A program made the translations under genes and the position numbers. From assembly GCA_002205965.3 (NCBI GenBank), contig NADL03000875.1, forward strand, positions 92,517-156,516: a DNA stretch of 64,000 nt, written 5' to 3'. This stretch comes from Kappaphycus alvarezii (taxonomy: Eukaryota; Rhodophyta; Florideophyceae; Gigartinales; Solieriaceae). Positions 35,600 through 47,884 of the stretch are shown piece after piece (position 1 is the first letter of the stretch; every line of letters begins with the position of its first letter). A model generated the notes under the pieces. That model saw only the letters and a list, made by a program, of their open reading frames with translations. It was not told where the DNA came from and made no database searches.

Positions 35600-36370
35600 A
35601 ATGTGATGCGTGTGTGTTAGGAAAAGCAACTCGTGTCGTGCTGTGATTACTAAACAGCGCTCTGGAGGTAGGGCAAAACATTTGCTAGACTTGGTCCATT
35701 CGGATGTCTGCGGCCCACTCCGAGTACAGTCAGTAGGTGGTGCTATATACTTTTTCACTTTCATCGATGACCACTCAAACTGCAGTGTTGTCTATTCGAT
35801 GAAGAGTAAAGATGAAACGTTCCATTTTTATCAAAAGATTGCCGAGTATGCCTTCACACAAACTGTTCAACGCGTGGAAGCGCTTTGATCTGAACGTAGT
35901 GGAGAGTATCTATCTTCAGATTTCCAAGCCTTTTTATCTTCACAAGGAACTGTTCATTCAACGACCGCTGCATACACACCTGAACAGAACGGTGTGGTAA
36001 AACGTCTCAATCGTACCCTGATTGATCTCGTTAGGTCTATGCTGTCCTGTTTGAGGGTTCCGAAAGCATCTTGGACTGAAGCTCTCGATAACGCAGTTTA
36101 CGTTCGAAATCGTGTCATGACAAGAGCTTTGGGTGGTCTCGTTGCTCTATTTCACCTACGAATGAAGATAAAGCCTGATGTATCTCACTTACATGTGTTT
36201 GGATGTTAATTCTGGTACAAGGTGCCTAATAATGAGGTGCGTAAAATTGAAGACCCCGCAACAACTGGAATGTTTGTTGGTTATCCGTCTAGAACTAAGG
36301 CCCGAAAAATTGGGAACGAAATTCTACATCGCATTGCGAATTCCATGGATGTTCAGTTCGATGAGTTGAG
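35600..36370 (+). pseudogene. Copia-3 integrase
   Basis: SGGRAKHLLDLVHSDVCGPL carries the first catalytic Asp. The second region reads SERSGEYLSSDF with the Asp replaced and a TGA just before. The third reads YTPEQNGVVKRLNRTLIDLV, with Lys where the catalytic Glu belongs. So two of three catalytic residues are lost, besides stops. Confidence 0.75.
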
Positions 36371-36373
36371 ACT

Positions 36374-37372
36374 ATGAGCTCACTCCTTCTATTAAATGCG
36401 TCTGATGGCAATAAAATGGATTTTGACCCAGAGAAGGTGACCAATATTGGCGGAATTGAGTCCGGAACATTTAATGGTGACAATGGACATGGCAATAAAT
36501 TATGGTCTCCAGGGGAGGTTGAGAAATTTCACAGTCAAGGTATTGAGCGGGACTCAACTTATGAGAATTTGGAACCGGAAGAAGTGACTGGCGGGCAAGA
36601 AGCTGGGCCCGGTGAAATGGGACCTCGCCGCCCCACACGTTCACGACGCTCACCTCTACAGTGGCGGACAGGCCTGGTGAGGACCAGTTTACCCACACCT
36701 TCCTGTGGCGACATCAACATACCGAACTACTTTAAAGAGGAGATGGGTGGACCACAACTAAAGTTTGGGGAGGAAACGATTGATAAGGAGCTAGAGTCCA
36801 AACGCGAAAACAAAACCCGGGCACTAGTGCCACGATCGAAAGATTCCAATACTTTCACTACTCGCTGGGTATTCACCGTGAAGGACATACCGGACGATAA
36901 AGGCATATTGATTCAAAAGGGAAAGGGTCTCCTGGTTGTGCGGGGCTTTCAACAAATTGAAGGGGTTGACTACTCAGATACTTTTGCGCCGGTGATCAAA
37001 TTCACAGCAATTCGATTGTTGTTGGCGATTGTGGCCCACTTCGATTTAGAGCTTCATCAAATGGACGTTGTCACGGCCTTTCTGAACAATGACTTAGAAG
37101 AGTATATTTATATGGAGCAACCGGAAGATAACGTTGACTCTTTTAAGCCCAACCGTGTTTGTAAGTTTCTCAAGGCTATCTACGGCCTTAAGCAAGCGAG
37201 TCTACAATGTCACAACAAGATAGACGATTTCCTTATTCATACTCTTGGCTTCAACACTACGAGAAGTGACGCCTGTCTATATACAAACATATCAGGAAAG
37301 GGCGTTATGCTGATTAATTTATATGTAGATGACTTGCTCCTTCCTGGTAGTGACCTGAAGGCCGTGAACTAG
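36374..37372 (+). pseudogene. Copia-3 reverse transcriptase, open but cut off
   Basis: 332 codons without interruption: an acidic linker, then TRWVFTVKDIPDDKG, FQQIEGVDYSDTFAPVIKF, the first catalytic Asp in HQMDVVTAFLNNDLEE, KAIYGLKQAS and the intact YVDD box in INLYVDDLLLPG. A TAG at 37370 ends it; the same frame goes on as MKGELNKRLEIKDLG before another stop. It is the best preserved Copia RT in the window. Confidence 0.82.
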
Positions 37373-38219
37373 ATGAAAGGTGAACTGAACAAAAGATTAG
37401 AGATAAAAGATTTAGGCTAGGCTAAAAGGTGCACTGGACTTGGAATAAATAGGAAAATTATCTCTATCTCTCGGATCAGTATCTCGCAGACAGAGTATAC
37501 CAAGTCCATTTTGAAACTATTCCGTATTGCGATGTACCATATAGACAGATCATTGGCTGCTTCATGGTTCTTACGGTAGGGTCCCGTCCAGACCTTGACT
37601 ATGTGGTAGGAAAACTGTCCCAAAACTTTTAGAACCCTCGCCAGGACCACTAGCAAGGAGCTAAACGAGTTCTGAGATATATCAATGGAGCGATCTCACT
37701 AGGTATAGTTCTAGATGGAATGTTCCCAGTTCTAACTCTGCAAGGCTTCGGCAATGCGGACTGAAGTGGTTGCTTGGACTCAAGAAAATCCACCAGTGGA
37801 TATGTGTTCAAACTGTGTGGGGGAGCTATCAGTTGGTCTTCCAGAAAACAAGTGGTCTCTGCAAAATCCACATGCAAAGCGGAGTATATTGCACTGTGTG
37901 AGGCTTGCAAAGAGGCAGATTGGCGCAGGTGTTTTCTTGCAGACGCATTGGGAAAGTAGAAGGACAGCACCGTTACAATCGGGTGTGATAATGCTGGTAA
38001 AATAGCTTTTGCAGGTAACGAAGAAGCGAAATGGCGAAAAAAGCACATTGCGATATCATATCAATTTGTCCGAGATGCTGCGACTCGAAGTATTGTTTGA
38101 CTGTTTCACGTACCGTCCACAAGTGTGCCCGAAGATATACTCACCAAGCCTCTTGGTCGCATTATATTCATAAAATGCATCAAATTTCTTGGAGTGGGAG
38201 AGCTGCGCGATGCGTAGGT
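37373..38219 (+). pseudogene. Copia-3 RNase H, broken
   Basis: The best piece is 37774-37959, DSRKSTSGYVFKLCGGAISW with CKAEYIALCEACKEADW. After a stop come CDNAGKIAFAGNEEAKWRKK, HIAISYQFVRDA and DILTKPLGRIIFIKCIKFLG, the Copia C-terminus. At least four frames are involved. Confidence 0.75.
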
Positions 38220-38228
38220 CATGTAATT

Positions 38229-38237
38229 GAGGGGGGG
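38229..38237 (+). promoter_or_regulatory. polypurine tract of Copia-3
   Basis: GAGGGGGGG directly before the LTR start TGTTGGTGATTTGG; the plus-strand primer of reverse transcription. Confidence 0.7.
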
Positions 38238-39057
38238 TGTTGGTGATTTGGAAAGATGATCTGATAACCCCCACATCGGTGCCAAGCCTCATAAGAGGCA
38301 TGGCGCGTCTTCCAGGTATATAAATGTACACATGTGTGTTCAAGGTTGACACTGAGGCATTTCGGGAGAAATTTAAAGTTTCCGGGGACGAAAGACCGAT
38401 TTTAAGGAGTCAGCGGTTTATGCAAATTTTGCATAAATTTTGACAAGTGGAACTGGGCCCATTGTTCCCTAGGCTATAAATTGCTTCATGCAATCTTATT
38501 GGCTGATAGGTCAAATAATTCAATCATATTGGGTAGTGGTTTACACCTGTAATGACTGTAGTGGTGTAAGGGTTGATTATGGGCTACTTTTGAGTGCAGA
38601 ATGTTGTATATTAGGTGTTTTATGCAGGTTAGGGTACTGTAAGTGGGTGAGGAGTATACTGTACGACAGATATGCTGAAGTAGGTATGTAAACGTGTATT
38701 TGGTGGCTGTTGTGTATGTGACGCACAAGTGGTACGGCCGAGAGTAGAAACCTTGGGTGCAGTGGTGTACACATACTGTACTACTGCCAAACTAGGAACT
38801 GTACTTCGTACTGTACATATTACTGTACCTCGTCTTGTACTTCTTACTCTAGTACTTCAATTCGTACGGTAGGAGCCGGTTATAGGAATACTGTCATAAC
38901 TTCTAGAAAGAGGTATTTGATTTTATATTGTGTATGAGGATTCTGATTATGATTACGGTTTGTCCGACTGCATTCAAAAATCAGTTATTTTATTCCATCA
39001 TACGTATGAGGTTTCGATTTGTGATTATGTTTTGTCCGGCTGCATCCAAAAATCAGG
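38238..39057 (+). repeat. LTR-A copy A4, 3' LTR of Copia-3, truncated
   Basis: Starts TGTTGGTGATTTGGAAAGAT after the polypurine tract and matches A1-A3 up to the second ~68-bp unit, then stops abruptly at 39057 within CATCCAAAAATCAG. Confidence 0.82.
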
Positions 39058-40190
39058 CCAAAGTAGGCATCAAAACTCGCTTTGAAGACTCCCGCATGTC
39101 GCTGATTCGATGTTCAGACTCTACAACCGTCTGCACTGGTACTCTCATCAATGGCCTGTACACCCTCGTTCCTGACTCGACTTACCAGTCTCCCTCATCA
39201 GCTGTAGCGCAAACTGATCTGGCTCCCTCTCTTAGCCTTTGGCCTGAGCGCTTGGCGCATTTGAACACTTCCGAAATCGCGTCTACGGTAAGCCGTGGGG
39301 TTGTGAAGGGCATTGAGCTGGCTAAGGAGGAAAGTTTCTGAGAGTGTGTAAGATGTGTGCTCTGCATGTCGCATCGTGCACCTATCCAAAAAATACGTGA
39401 GAGTCGTTCAACTTTGTTGCTGCAACTCGTGCACTCTGACGTTCTTGGACCCATTGACGTGCCCTCTTTAGGTAAAGCTCGATACTTTGTCACGTTCATC
39501 GACGACTTCTCCAAATGGACTTTAGAATTCATCATGAAACGAAATTCCGAGGTGCCAGAACGATTCAAAACGTTCAAAGCTCTTGCCGAAAATCAGACCA
39601 GCCACCTAGTGCAGAAACTCCACGTTCATGAAGTTCATGGTCCGCTATCAGACGATGCTGTGAACTCATTGAGCGTTAAAGTGCTGCGGTATGATAACGG
39701 TGGAGAATATCTCTCTAGAGACTTCAAGCAGTTCTTATCCCAGTTTGGCATCCACCACCAGCTGAGTATAACAAACACCCCCAACACAACGGGGCGGCTG
39801 AGCGCATGTATCGCACCCTCCTCTACCTCATATGGTCAATGCTCTATCAAAAATCACTTCCGAAGCGTTTCTGGGCGGAAGCTCTTGCCACTGCCGTGTA
39901 CGTTCGCAACCGTGTTACTTCTCACTCACTGCCACCTGACGTCACTCCGCATCACTTGTGGAATAGTAAAGTCCCGAGCTTAGCTCATTTACGGACCTTT
40001 GGTGCTCCATGCGGGTACGTAGTACCTAAGCTGAAAGTCAAAAAGATGGATGCGCAGTCACGGTCGGCGCTGATGGTGGGCTACTCCTCGCAAAGCAGGG
40101 CTACAAATTTTGGAACAATGGAAGCAATAAAGTTTTGGTGTCTCGAGATGTGATCTTCAACGAGACGACACTCTGTGTGAGGATTCTTAG
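39058..40190 (+). pseudogene. Copia-4 integrase fragment, well preserved
   Basis: 39058-39341 is the pre-integrase region (RMSLIRCSDSTTVCTGTLIN, LWPERLAHLNTSEIAS). The core follows: LLLQLVHSDVLGPIDVPSLG (first Asp), KVLRYDNGGEYLSRDFKQFL (second Asp) and, after a frameshift near 39790, GAAERMYRTLLYLIWSMLY (catalytic Glu), RFWAEALATAVYVRNRVTS and PSLAHLRTFGAPCGYVVPKL. It stops near 40190 within SRDVIFNET. No LTR or RT belongs to it; it is an internal fragment of a Copia family different from Copia-3. Confidence 0.8.
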
Positions 40191-41436
40191 TGCTTTGCGG
40201 TGTCATTGATCTTGTCGTTTTTTTTTGTTGGCGCGATTTTATCTTGTAAGGAGCATTTCTGTCTCCTTTGTCGTGGTTTTGGTTGCGCTTACAGTGAACA
40301 ATTAGCCGGATCCGACCGTTTCCCAATCAAGACAAATCAGGAGGATCCAATTCGGAAATTGATCAGCTCAAGTTTATTGTTTGGAACATTTTGCCTTCTT
40401 GAAGGAGAAGGAATATAGGCCTGGTTGCTGACACCCTTTGAACTCTTAGAAAGCCTTCAGGGCAAAATGAAAGAAGAAGACAGAGTGCCGGGGGTCCGCC
40501 CAAGTTTGTCCGATTCTTTTTCTGAATCGTGGTCTTAACAATCGGTTTTGTGATTCTCTCACCGGATGAACTCTTTTAAGAATAGTGCCTTTCTGTAGCG
40601 CGAGTTGAACGGATTGTACCATAAAAACCTACGCGGTTGATAACGCGAGTTATCAGAAGTCGCAAGACTGAACCCGATTCCCGGTGGGAATCACGGTGTA
40701 CCAGCCGAGTCGGTCCGTTGCAGTGGCCCTTTTGCGCGCCGGCGGGACAGAGACGCTCCTCGCTTGAACAAACGATACGTACGGGAAACACTATCGCCCG
40801 TGGTCGGAGAGGGAACGACTTTCTTCTAATTCCTTTCTCTGGTAGCACACCGGGTACTAGTGTACTGCACTTGTGCTTTGGTACCTGCCGACTATACGTC
40901 TGTTGAGGTATAGATACGTCCTTTGCACGGAAGGACGAGGCTCATTGGTGACCTTAATTGCTTTAACACGAGTACAACAAAAGTCAAGCAACACAGCCCG
41001 GAAGGAAAAGCGCCTTAGCCAGTACGGAAAGACCGTGTTTGTAGTCAGACGCCCTTTGCTGCGGGTACCTTTCGGGGTAGTGTCTGAAAGTCCTGGCCAC
41101 CTACAGTTATTGTTGCTGTGCTTGGTCGTGACACACGGATCGCACTTGAGGTTGAAAGGCCAGCACTGGCCGACATACAAGGGTAGCGCCCTAAGGCACA
41201 AATAAAGAGGAGGGAAAGTGGTAAAGAGGAGGAAAACAAAAGAGGTAAAGAGTTGGAAATTGAACACGACGTGTCTACGAGTAAATGCTGCAAACTTCTT
41301 ATGGGGAAAGGCTGGCCGTGAAAAGCGAGTATAAGTCGCCGGCTTGGGATATCCGAATAGAGTACCTTGCAAACTCGCTGAACACGTGGTGGAAGAAGTA
41401 TCTAGAGAGAGAATGGACTCAGAAGACACGTAGTCA
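40191..41436 (+). other. unassigned stretch before the Copia-5 gag
   Basis: Probably the Copia-5 leader and perhaps a damaged 5' LTR, but I found no match to the 3' LTR at 45654. The 285-codon minus-strand frame across 40857-41714 runs antisense into gag and has no family features. Confidence 0.4.
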
Positions 41437-42483
41437 TGGACGGTCGTGGGGGGCCAGTACGGATTGAGAAGCTCACGAAAACTAACGGTCACGTATGGAA
41501 GCAGAAAGTGCAGATTTTTCTTGCCCTCCGGGAGCTTGATGAATTCATTGTGGACGGTCCTCCGGAGAAATCCGATGATGACGATATTCAAAGCATGGTG
41601 CCTAGCAGACCGAAAAGCTCGGTCGCTCATCGTTTTATCCCTTTCCGATGAGCACTTGGAGCATGTACAAACTGCTGCAACCGCAAAAGAGATGTGGGTG
41701 ATTATCCTCCACACGTTTGAGAGGCATACTCTTCTCCATGAACTTGCAACTCGGCGTCGGTTTTACACCGCAGCTATGAATACCAATGGGAGCTTTTTTA
41801 CAGTATGTGTACCGAGCTACCCAGAGGCGACCGTAAAGTCTATGGATGTGACCATTGATGAAAAAGAGGTAGCCATGGCGGTGCTTAATGGAATGCCGCC
41901 TCGGTTTGACAATCTCATCGTTGTTTTAGACGCTCTCGGAAATGAGGACACGGTGTTCACACTGGAATTTGTTAAAAGCAGGTGGTTGCAGGAAGACGAC
42001 CGTGCTCAAAGGGGTCAAAATCCAATGCTGCACTCGTATTGAATGCCCGACCACATGACAATGGGGGTATGTCCAGACAGTTGCACTGTACGAACTGTGG
42101 GCATACTGGACATATCGCGAACAGATATTGGGGCAAAGACGTAATTGGCAGGCGGCCAAGTCCTCCCAAGAACTGTCGCCCATCAGGTAATCTTCGCGAT
42201 AGAGCTATTGATACTCATCAAAAAGAAAGGATTCAACAGATGGGAGAAGAACAGGTTTTTTGATGCAATGGTATCTGATTTGATTGACTCCGTTCCCCTT
42301 AACGACCATGATGATAGCATAGACGAGAGTGAAATTATTTGCCTCATGTTACGAATTAAAGAGGCTGGCATTTCGGCCGGTACTTCCCCCTGGTACACAG
42401 ACTCTGCATGCAGTTCCCACATGACGTACGATAGGAATCAATTCACAAAGTATAATGCATTTTCTTCAGCTCCGTTGAAATGA
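41437..42483 (+). pseudogene. gag: Copia-5 gag and protease
   Basis: ATG 41437 starts MDGRGGPVRIEKLTKTNGHV; a frameshift near 41600 leads to VLSLSDEHLEHVQTAATAKE and KSMDVTIDEKEVAMAVLNGM. The zinc knuckle near 42085 reads CTNCGHTGHIANRY followed by WGKD, with Tyr for the fourth Cys. The protease motif near 42390 reads WYTDSACSSHMTYDR, with Ala for the Gly of DSG. Particle formation and cleavage are thus doubtful even apart from the frameshifts. Confidence 0.78.
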
Positions 42484-42665
42484 GAACGAAAACTCGGGCC
42501 AAAATTGTTGGCCGAGGTGATGTAGAGTTGACATTATTGGTTGACAGTTCTCAAAAGAGATGCATACTCTATGATGTTGTGCATATACCCAGTTTTGAGT
42601 ATTCTTTCGTCTCTGTAGGCAAAGCGGATATATAAGGAATCACAACAGTATTTGAGAACAAATCA

Positions 42666-43640
42666 GTGAGAATGTCAAAAAATCTTCAAAATGTTGCAAC
42701 TGGTAAAATGTTTTGCGAAAGCTTTCTTTACGCCCTTGATGTAGTCCAGAAGAAACCAGTTGAGATAGTATATTCAGCAAAGGTCACTACACTCTCAACT
42801 TGGCAGGAAAGAATAGCCCACGTAAACAAGAATGGAATTGTATTAATCGTGAGAAACGAAGTAGTGGAAGGCGTTCAGATAAGTGGCCAAGATTCATCTG
42901 AAATCTGAGCCTCATGCATTCTTGGCAAGGCGCATCGATCAGCGGTGCCAAAAGAACGTACGTATGGAAGAGCAAGCGGCTTGTTGGACCTAATTCACAG
43001 TTATGTGTGTCGGCCATTGGAGGTTTTGTCCATTGGGGGAGCACGATATTTTGCAACGTTCACAGACAATCACTTCTCATGGGTTACCTTGTATCCAATG
43101 CAGAGGAAGTCAGACGTGTTTGATAAGCATAAAATCTTTCAAGCTCGTAGTGAAGCACATACTGGACGCCGTATACGCATTCTGCGTTCGGATCGTTGTG
43201 GAGAGTCCATGTCGGCTACATTCCGAGAACACCTTGCCGAGCACGACACGAAACATGAGCTTAGTGCTTTGAAGTCACCTGAGCAGAATGGTGTTTAGGA
43301 GCGGCTGAAACGGACAATGATGCATCTCGTAAGATCGATGCTGCATGTCAACCGTTCGACAGAAAAGTTTTGTGCTGAAGCACTGGAAACTGCTCCATAC
43401 ATCCGAAACAGAGTTACAACTCGTGCACTTCAAAGCCACACGACTCCCCATCATGTATGGTATGGGCGCAAGCCTAACTTGGCACATCTTCGCACGTTTG
43501 GAAGCAAATGCTGGTACACCGTGCTAGCAAAGCAGTTGAGTAAACTTAAAATTAGGACACGGTAAGCAATTATGATTGGATATGCTAAGCCAGCAAAGCC
43601 TACAAACTGTGGAATCCTGAGCTACTGAGTATAGTGATTA
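42666..43640 (+). pseudogene. Copia-5 integrase
   Basis: Pre-integrase TTLSTWQERIAHVNKNGIVL, then LLDLIHSYVCRPLEVLSIGG, where Tyr replaces the first catalytic Asp. ILRSDRCGESMSATFREHL keeps the second Asp. SPEQNGV-stop-ERLKRTMMHL keeps the Glu after a TAG. It ends RKPNLAHLRTFGSKCWYTVL. Confidence 0.75.
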
Positions 43641-43967
43641 TTAGAGATGTCAGGTTTAGTGAGAATGAGACCTTCGATTGTGAATTGAATGACCATGCAT
43701 CAGATGATTCTTTATTGATTGATTCTGGAGAAGAGCTAATATTTTTTTGACACTCCGAAGCCCAGCGGAAACAATGCCATACTCTCCAGAACTGGTGAAA
43801 TTGATAGTCAGAGCAATGAGAAGATTAACAATGAAGACGACGAGAATGTCGCGGAAAACGTCAGTAACGAAGTTGAAAGCCCTGAGACTCAAGCGGCATT
43901 TCCAGGGCCCCGAAGATCTGAGCGGATTCGTAGTGCACCAAAAGCCCGGTCGAAGGCCAATATTTCA

Positions 43968-45632
43968 TTGAAACCTCATAACACGGCTCTCATCACAAAT
44001 GTGGTTAACATCTCGTACCGACATGCCGCGACAGGGCCCGACGCAAAATTTTGGAAGTCGGCCATTGATTCTGAACTGGATATCATCCTTCGCATTAAGA
44101 CATGGAAGTTAGTTCCCCGCTCTGAAGCATCAAATATCTTGACTCCGAAATGTGTGTTTGCTGTCAAATATGTGCAGAACTCCAGTGGTGCATTTTCCCA
44201 AAAACCGAATGCTCGTCCTGTCGCTCGCGGTTTTCAACAGGTGAAAGGGGTAGATTAACACGAGACATATGCCACGGTTGTGAAGCTTACGTCAATCCTC
44301 GTGCTTCTGGCTCTCGTTGCGCATTAGGACCTGAAGCTACACCAGATGGACGACAAGATGGCTTTTTTTAATGGTGACGTGAAAGAGGACGTGTACATGG
44401 AATAGCCTGATATATTTAAAATTTCTTCGAATCAGAACCAAGTCTGCAAGTTTCTAAAGACTTTATACGGCTTAAAACAGGCGACTCGGCGGTGGCACCA
44501 GAAAATCGATGATTTCCTGGTTGACGGACTCAAGTTCAAAATTATTCCTAGTGATCCTTGTGTGTATATAAAGGAAATTAACCCCAACTCCAAATCAATC
44601 ATGATCATTCTCCTCTATGTTGATGACTTGTTGCTTTGTGGAGACAACATGAGGGCTATCGAACAGATGAAGGGGGAGATAAACCGCCGTTTTCGAATGA
44701 AAGATTTAGGCCAATCTCGAATGGTTGTGGGACTGGAAATTGCTCGTCGAAGTTGTGACCTAATTCTGCCGTTATGTCAGCCAAGGTTTGTGTGCAGTGT
44801 GCTAGAGCGTTTCGGGATGCAAGATTGTAGGCCCATTCCAACTCCTATGTATCTTAACACTGAAGAGTTGAGTGTCGATAGATCAGGGACAAGTCCCGAT
44901 GGCCCTACGATGAATGCGCCGTGCAGGGGTGCGATTGGGGCCCTAATGTATTCATATTCGGGAACGCTTCCAGATATTTCTTATGCGGAGGGCAAACTCT
45001 CACGTTTCTGCGAAGATCCCAAAGAAAAGCACTAGATAGCTGTAAAACGACTACTAAGATACCTTGCTGGGACAAAAGACTTAGGTCTTGTGTTCCAAGG
45101 GAACTTTAAGCTTGGTTCGTTGGCGTGTAGTGACTCAGATTGGGCCGGGGATGAATCGGATCGCAAATCGCCGAGCGGTTCTCTGTTTTCCATGGCTGAA
45201 AGTGGAGTAAGTTGGTGTTCCCCTAAACCAACTATTTTAGCTGTTTCCGTATGTGAAGCCGAATACATTTCGTTAGCTGCCACCAGCAAGGAGTCCATAT
45301 GGCTTAGGCGTGTCATTCGAGACATTCTCGAATCATGGAAATTGCTTGATATAAAATTACTTCGGCTTGATCGCGCCACAATAATCTACAGTGACAACCA
45401 AGGATAAATGAAGTTGGCCCGAAATGATTGCTGTAACAAACGCAAGAAGCACATTGATATTGCTTATCACTTTGTCAGAGATGCAGTTGCACGAAAAGAG
45501 GGAGATCTGGTCTACGTCCAAACGACTGAAAATGTTGCTGACGCGATGACAAAACAGTTAGGTCGTATTTTGTTGGAAACCTTTATTCCGCTAGAAGAAA
45601 TGGGTAGAAAGGAGGAACATGACTTGTTTTAA
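43968..45632 (+). pseudogene. Copia-5 reverse transcriptase and RNase H
   Basis: FWKSAIDSELDIILRIKTWK, ARPVARGFQQVKGVD, then a TAA and frameshifts through the region of the first catalytic Asp. The piece 44562-45035 has the intact YVDD box (ILLYVDDLLLCG) and RFRMKDLGQSRMVVGLEIAR. RNase H (45090-45632) shows CSDSDWAGDESDRKSPSGSL, CEAEYISLAATSKESIWLRR and KKHIDIAYHFVRDAVARKEG, with one TAA at 45405. The end is NVADAMTKQLGRI. Confidence 0.8.
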
Positions 45633-45653
45633 AGCTATATGATCGAGGAGGAT

Positions 45654-45960
45654 TGTTGAAAAAGGCATGGAACGAATGCGATCTTACAGTTTGAGATTAC
45701 CAAGTGTACATCTGTACACGTGGACCAATATGACTGACTGCATATATTTACACGCGGAGCAATGTAGCTCGAGCTATGTCATCGTCACATACCAATAGCA
45801 CTCAAGTGGTTGCATCTGATGTGGATTCTGTAGAGCAATATGGCACTTGACAAAATCTGGTTGAATGATGATTTGTCACTACTGTATGGTGAATGAAATA
45901 TATTCCTTTTCTTTTGGTATGTCTCGGATTAATTTGAGGTGCATGAATAAAACAATTCAC
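45654..45960 (+). repeat. 3' LTR of Copia-5 (right end not fixed)
   Basis: Starts TGTTGAAAAAGGCATGG directly after the purine-rich GATCGAGGAGGAT. It contains CACGTGGACC and CAATATGGCACTTGAC. No second copy in the window allows the end to be placed. Confidence 0.55.
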
Positions 45961-45964
45961 GATT

Positions 45965-46240
45965 TGATTGCACTTTTGTTTGGGTTTCGTATCGGAAATT
46001 AGCGTATTGTTTACGTTTCGCATTGGGAAATAATGTTTCTTCTTGTTTCGAAAATTGGATTTTCGTTTACGTTTCCTTTCGGGATTTAACGTTTCGGTTA
46101 TTTTTTCATTTGTAATCAACATTTGGGTTACGTTTCCTTCCTGGAATTAACATTTCGTTTAATTTCCTTTTCGAACATTAACGATTCGTTTAGGTTTCCT
46201 TTCGGTAATTAACGTTTCGTTTACGTTTCCATTCGGGAGT
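45965..46240. repeat. degenerate ~31-bp minisatellite, about eight units
   Basis: Repeated words TTAACGTTTCGTTTACGTTTCC followed by TTTCGGGA/TTTCGGTAA recur with a period near 31. The last units are the most alike. Confidence 0.65.
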
Positions 46241-46624
46241 TTTAAGTTTTTCGCATATAATATTCTGCAATTTTAACGAAAATAGGCTAGAGTAAGCTCA
46301 AGATTCGAAGCGAAAGGTACTGTGAACGGAGATTTGGCTAATGTCAAATCTATTTTCACAAGACCCGACTGAGTACGATCCAGCAGTATATAGCTGTAGT
46401 CCAGTAGCTCATTTTAGTAAACCCGAAGTACGGACTGCATTTGATTTGAACACCAATCTCACCTTTTCCTTTCCATTTCCTTTGTTCTATTTCCTATTTT
46501 TCTGTTCTCTTATTCTCTCCATTTTCTGCTTCATGCTTCCAATTCCTATAGAAAGTTAGCTGTTATTTGAACTCTGATGCAGTTGGATGAGAATTGTAGA
46601 AATCGCGCAATTTCTTTCTATTCA

Positions 46625-47850
46625 AAAAACATTTCCCCGACTGAGTCGTACTACACTGCAAACGACAGAGAGCTGCTGGCTTTGATTAGCTTTCCGGGAA
46701 GATAAAGTTGCTCCATTCAAGAGTCCGAATTTGCGATTTTCATAAAAAACCAGGCGCTTATGAGCTTCTTTACAAAAGCGAAACTGAGTCGCAGAGAAGC
46801 AGGTTGGTTGGAAATTCTCAGTAACTTCGGAATCTTTCCAATCACGCTGGACCCTGGAAGAATTCACGTCTTAGGAGACACACTTTTCCGACTTCTGCAG
46901 GTGATGAGAGGAGCTGGTGACGTCTCAGTGAATTACGTGGACGTTCTTTGCTTTCATGTTGATCAGATCAATCCTCGGTATTATGAAGACCAGTTCTTCG
47001 GTCCAGTAGTAAAAGCTATGGAAGAAGAGTGGCCAAAGAATTTCTTTCAGGAGCAGAAACTTGAAAGAATTGTGCCGATGTTCCGAAAAGATGGTTCAAG
47101 GCTGTTTACAATGGAAAGTTTTGCGTACCAAGAAGGACAGTTTCGGATTTTTTGCAAATTTCTGAAGACTCGAAAGTTGGTGGAAGTCTTAAGTTTGCGA
47201 AGACACAATCCAGAATAGAAAAATTCCTTTGGAAACATAAGAGCCGGGATTTTCCAAAGTATTGTGAAGGATATCTAACCTGTCAGAAGTATTAGGAAGC
47301 ATAATCAAAAAAAGTTGACTGATCCAATGTCAATGGAATTCCCTGACCGGCGATGGGGATCATCAGCTACAGATTCAATTGCGAGGCTTCCTCTGACGAG
47401 GGGCTATCATGACGCGATCACGACTTGGGTTGATCAACTTACTCGTCCAGTCGCTTTTAAGAAATCAAGCTTCAGACACTGCTGATGACACGGCCCCAGA
47501 CTTCTTCACGACCGTCTTCAAGAACCACCGGTTTCCGGAAGATTTGTTCTCAGATAAGGACAGCAAGTTCATTTCAAAATTTAGGAAGACACTGATGAAT
47601 CTTTGTGTGGTAAAATTAAGAATATCTAAAAGTAGACACCAGAAACAGATGTTGCTTCCGAGATTATGAATAACATGATCGATAACTATCTCCGTTGCTA
47701 TTGCTCGTATCATCATGATGGAAGGAATGAACTGCTTCCTTCTGCATAATTTGCATACAACTCGGCTTTGAGCGATGATCTGGGTACGTCAGCATTTTAT
47801 CTAGACTTGAGAGGACCACTTAGATCACCATTGGACTTCTTGGCTAGCAA
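46625..47850 (+). pseudogene. Ty3 element G2: RNase H end and integrase
   Basis: SYYTANDRELLALISF (RNase H), FFTKAKLSRREAGWLEILSN with PGRIHVLGDTLFRL, then the integrase zinc region (HKSRDFPKYCEGYLTCQKY). The core has DTAPDFFTTVFKNHRFPEDL, FSDKDSKFISKFRKTLMNL (second Asp) and, after a break, ASEIMNNMIDNYLRCYCSYH with the Glu. Many stops. The long piece 46760-47218 is open. It is a family different from G1 and from the element at 57.6-64 kb. Confidence 0.78.
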
Positions 47851-47884
47851 AAGTATAACTCTTCACAGTCCGGGGAAGGTAATA

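Larger units (their letters stand above)
34505..39057 (+). mobile_element. Copia-3, 5'-truncated, with LTR-A as 3' LTR
   Basis: Gag end, integrase, RT, RNase H, polypurine tract and LTR-A follow each other on the plus strand. This identifies LTR-A as the LTR of this Copia family. The element is missing its 5' LTR and gag start (junction with Ty3 G1 near 34500). Its 3' LTR is cut at 39057 by Copia-4. Confidence 0.8.
41437..45960 (+). mobile_element. Copia-5, near full-length decayed element
   Basis: Gag, protease, integrase, RT and RNase H are present in Copia order, followed by a purine tract (45641-45653) and an LTR starting TGTTGAAAAAGGCATGG at 45654. The LTR start resembles LTR-2 (TGTTGAAAAATGGATGG), so the families are related. 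The 5' LTR is not seen. Confidence 0.8.

Noticed and set aside
40857..41714. 285-codon minus-strand frame
   Set aside because: Runs antisense into the Copia-5 gag; Ser/Thr/Phe-rich without motifs.
45965..46240. Regular repeats resembling a CRISPR array
   Set aside because: Units are contiguous and degenerate without unique spacers, and the genome is eukaryotic.
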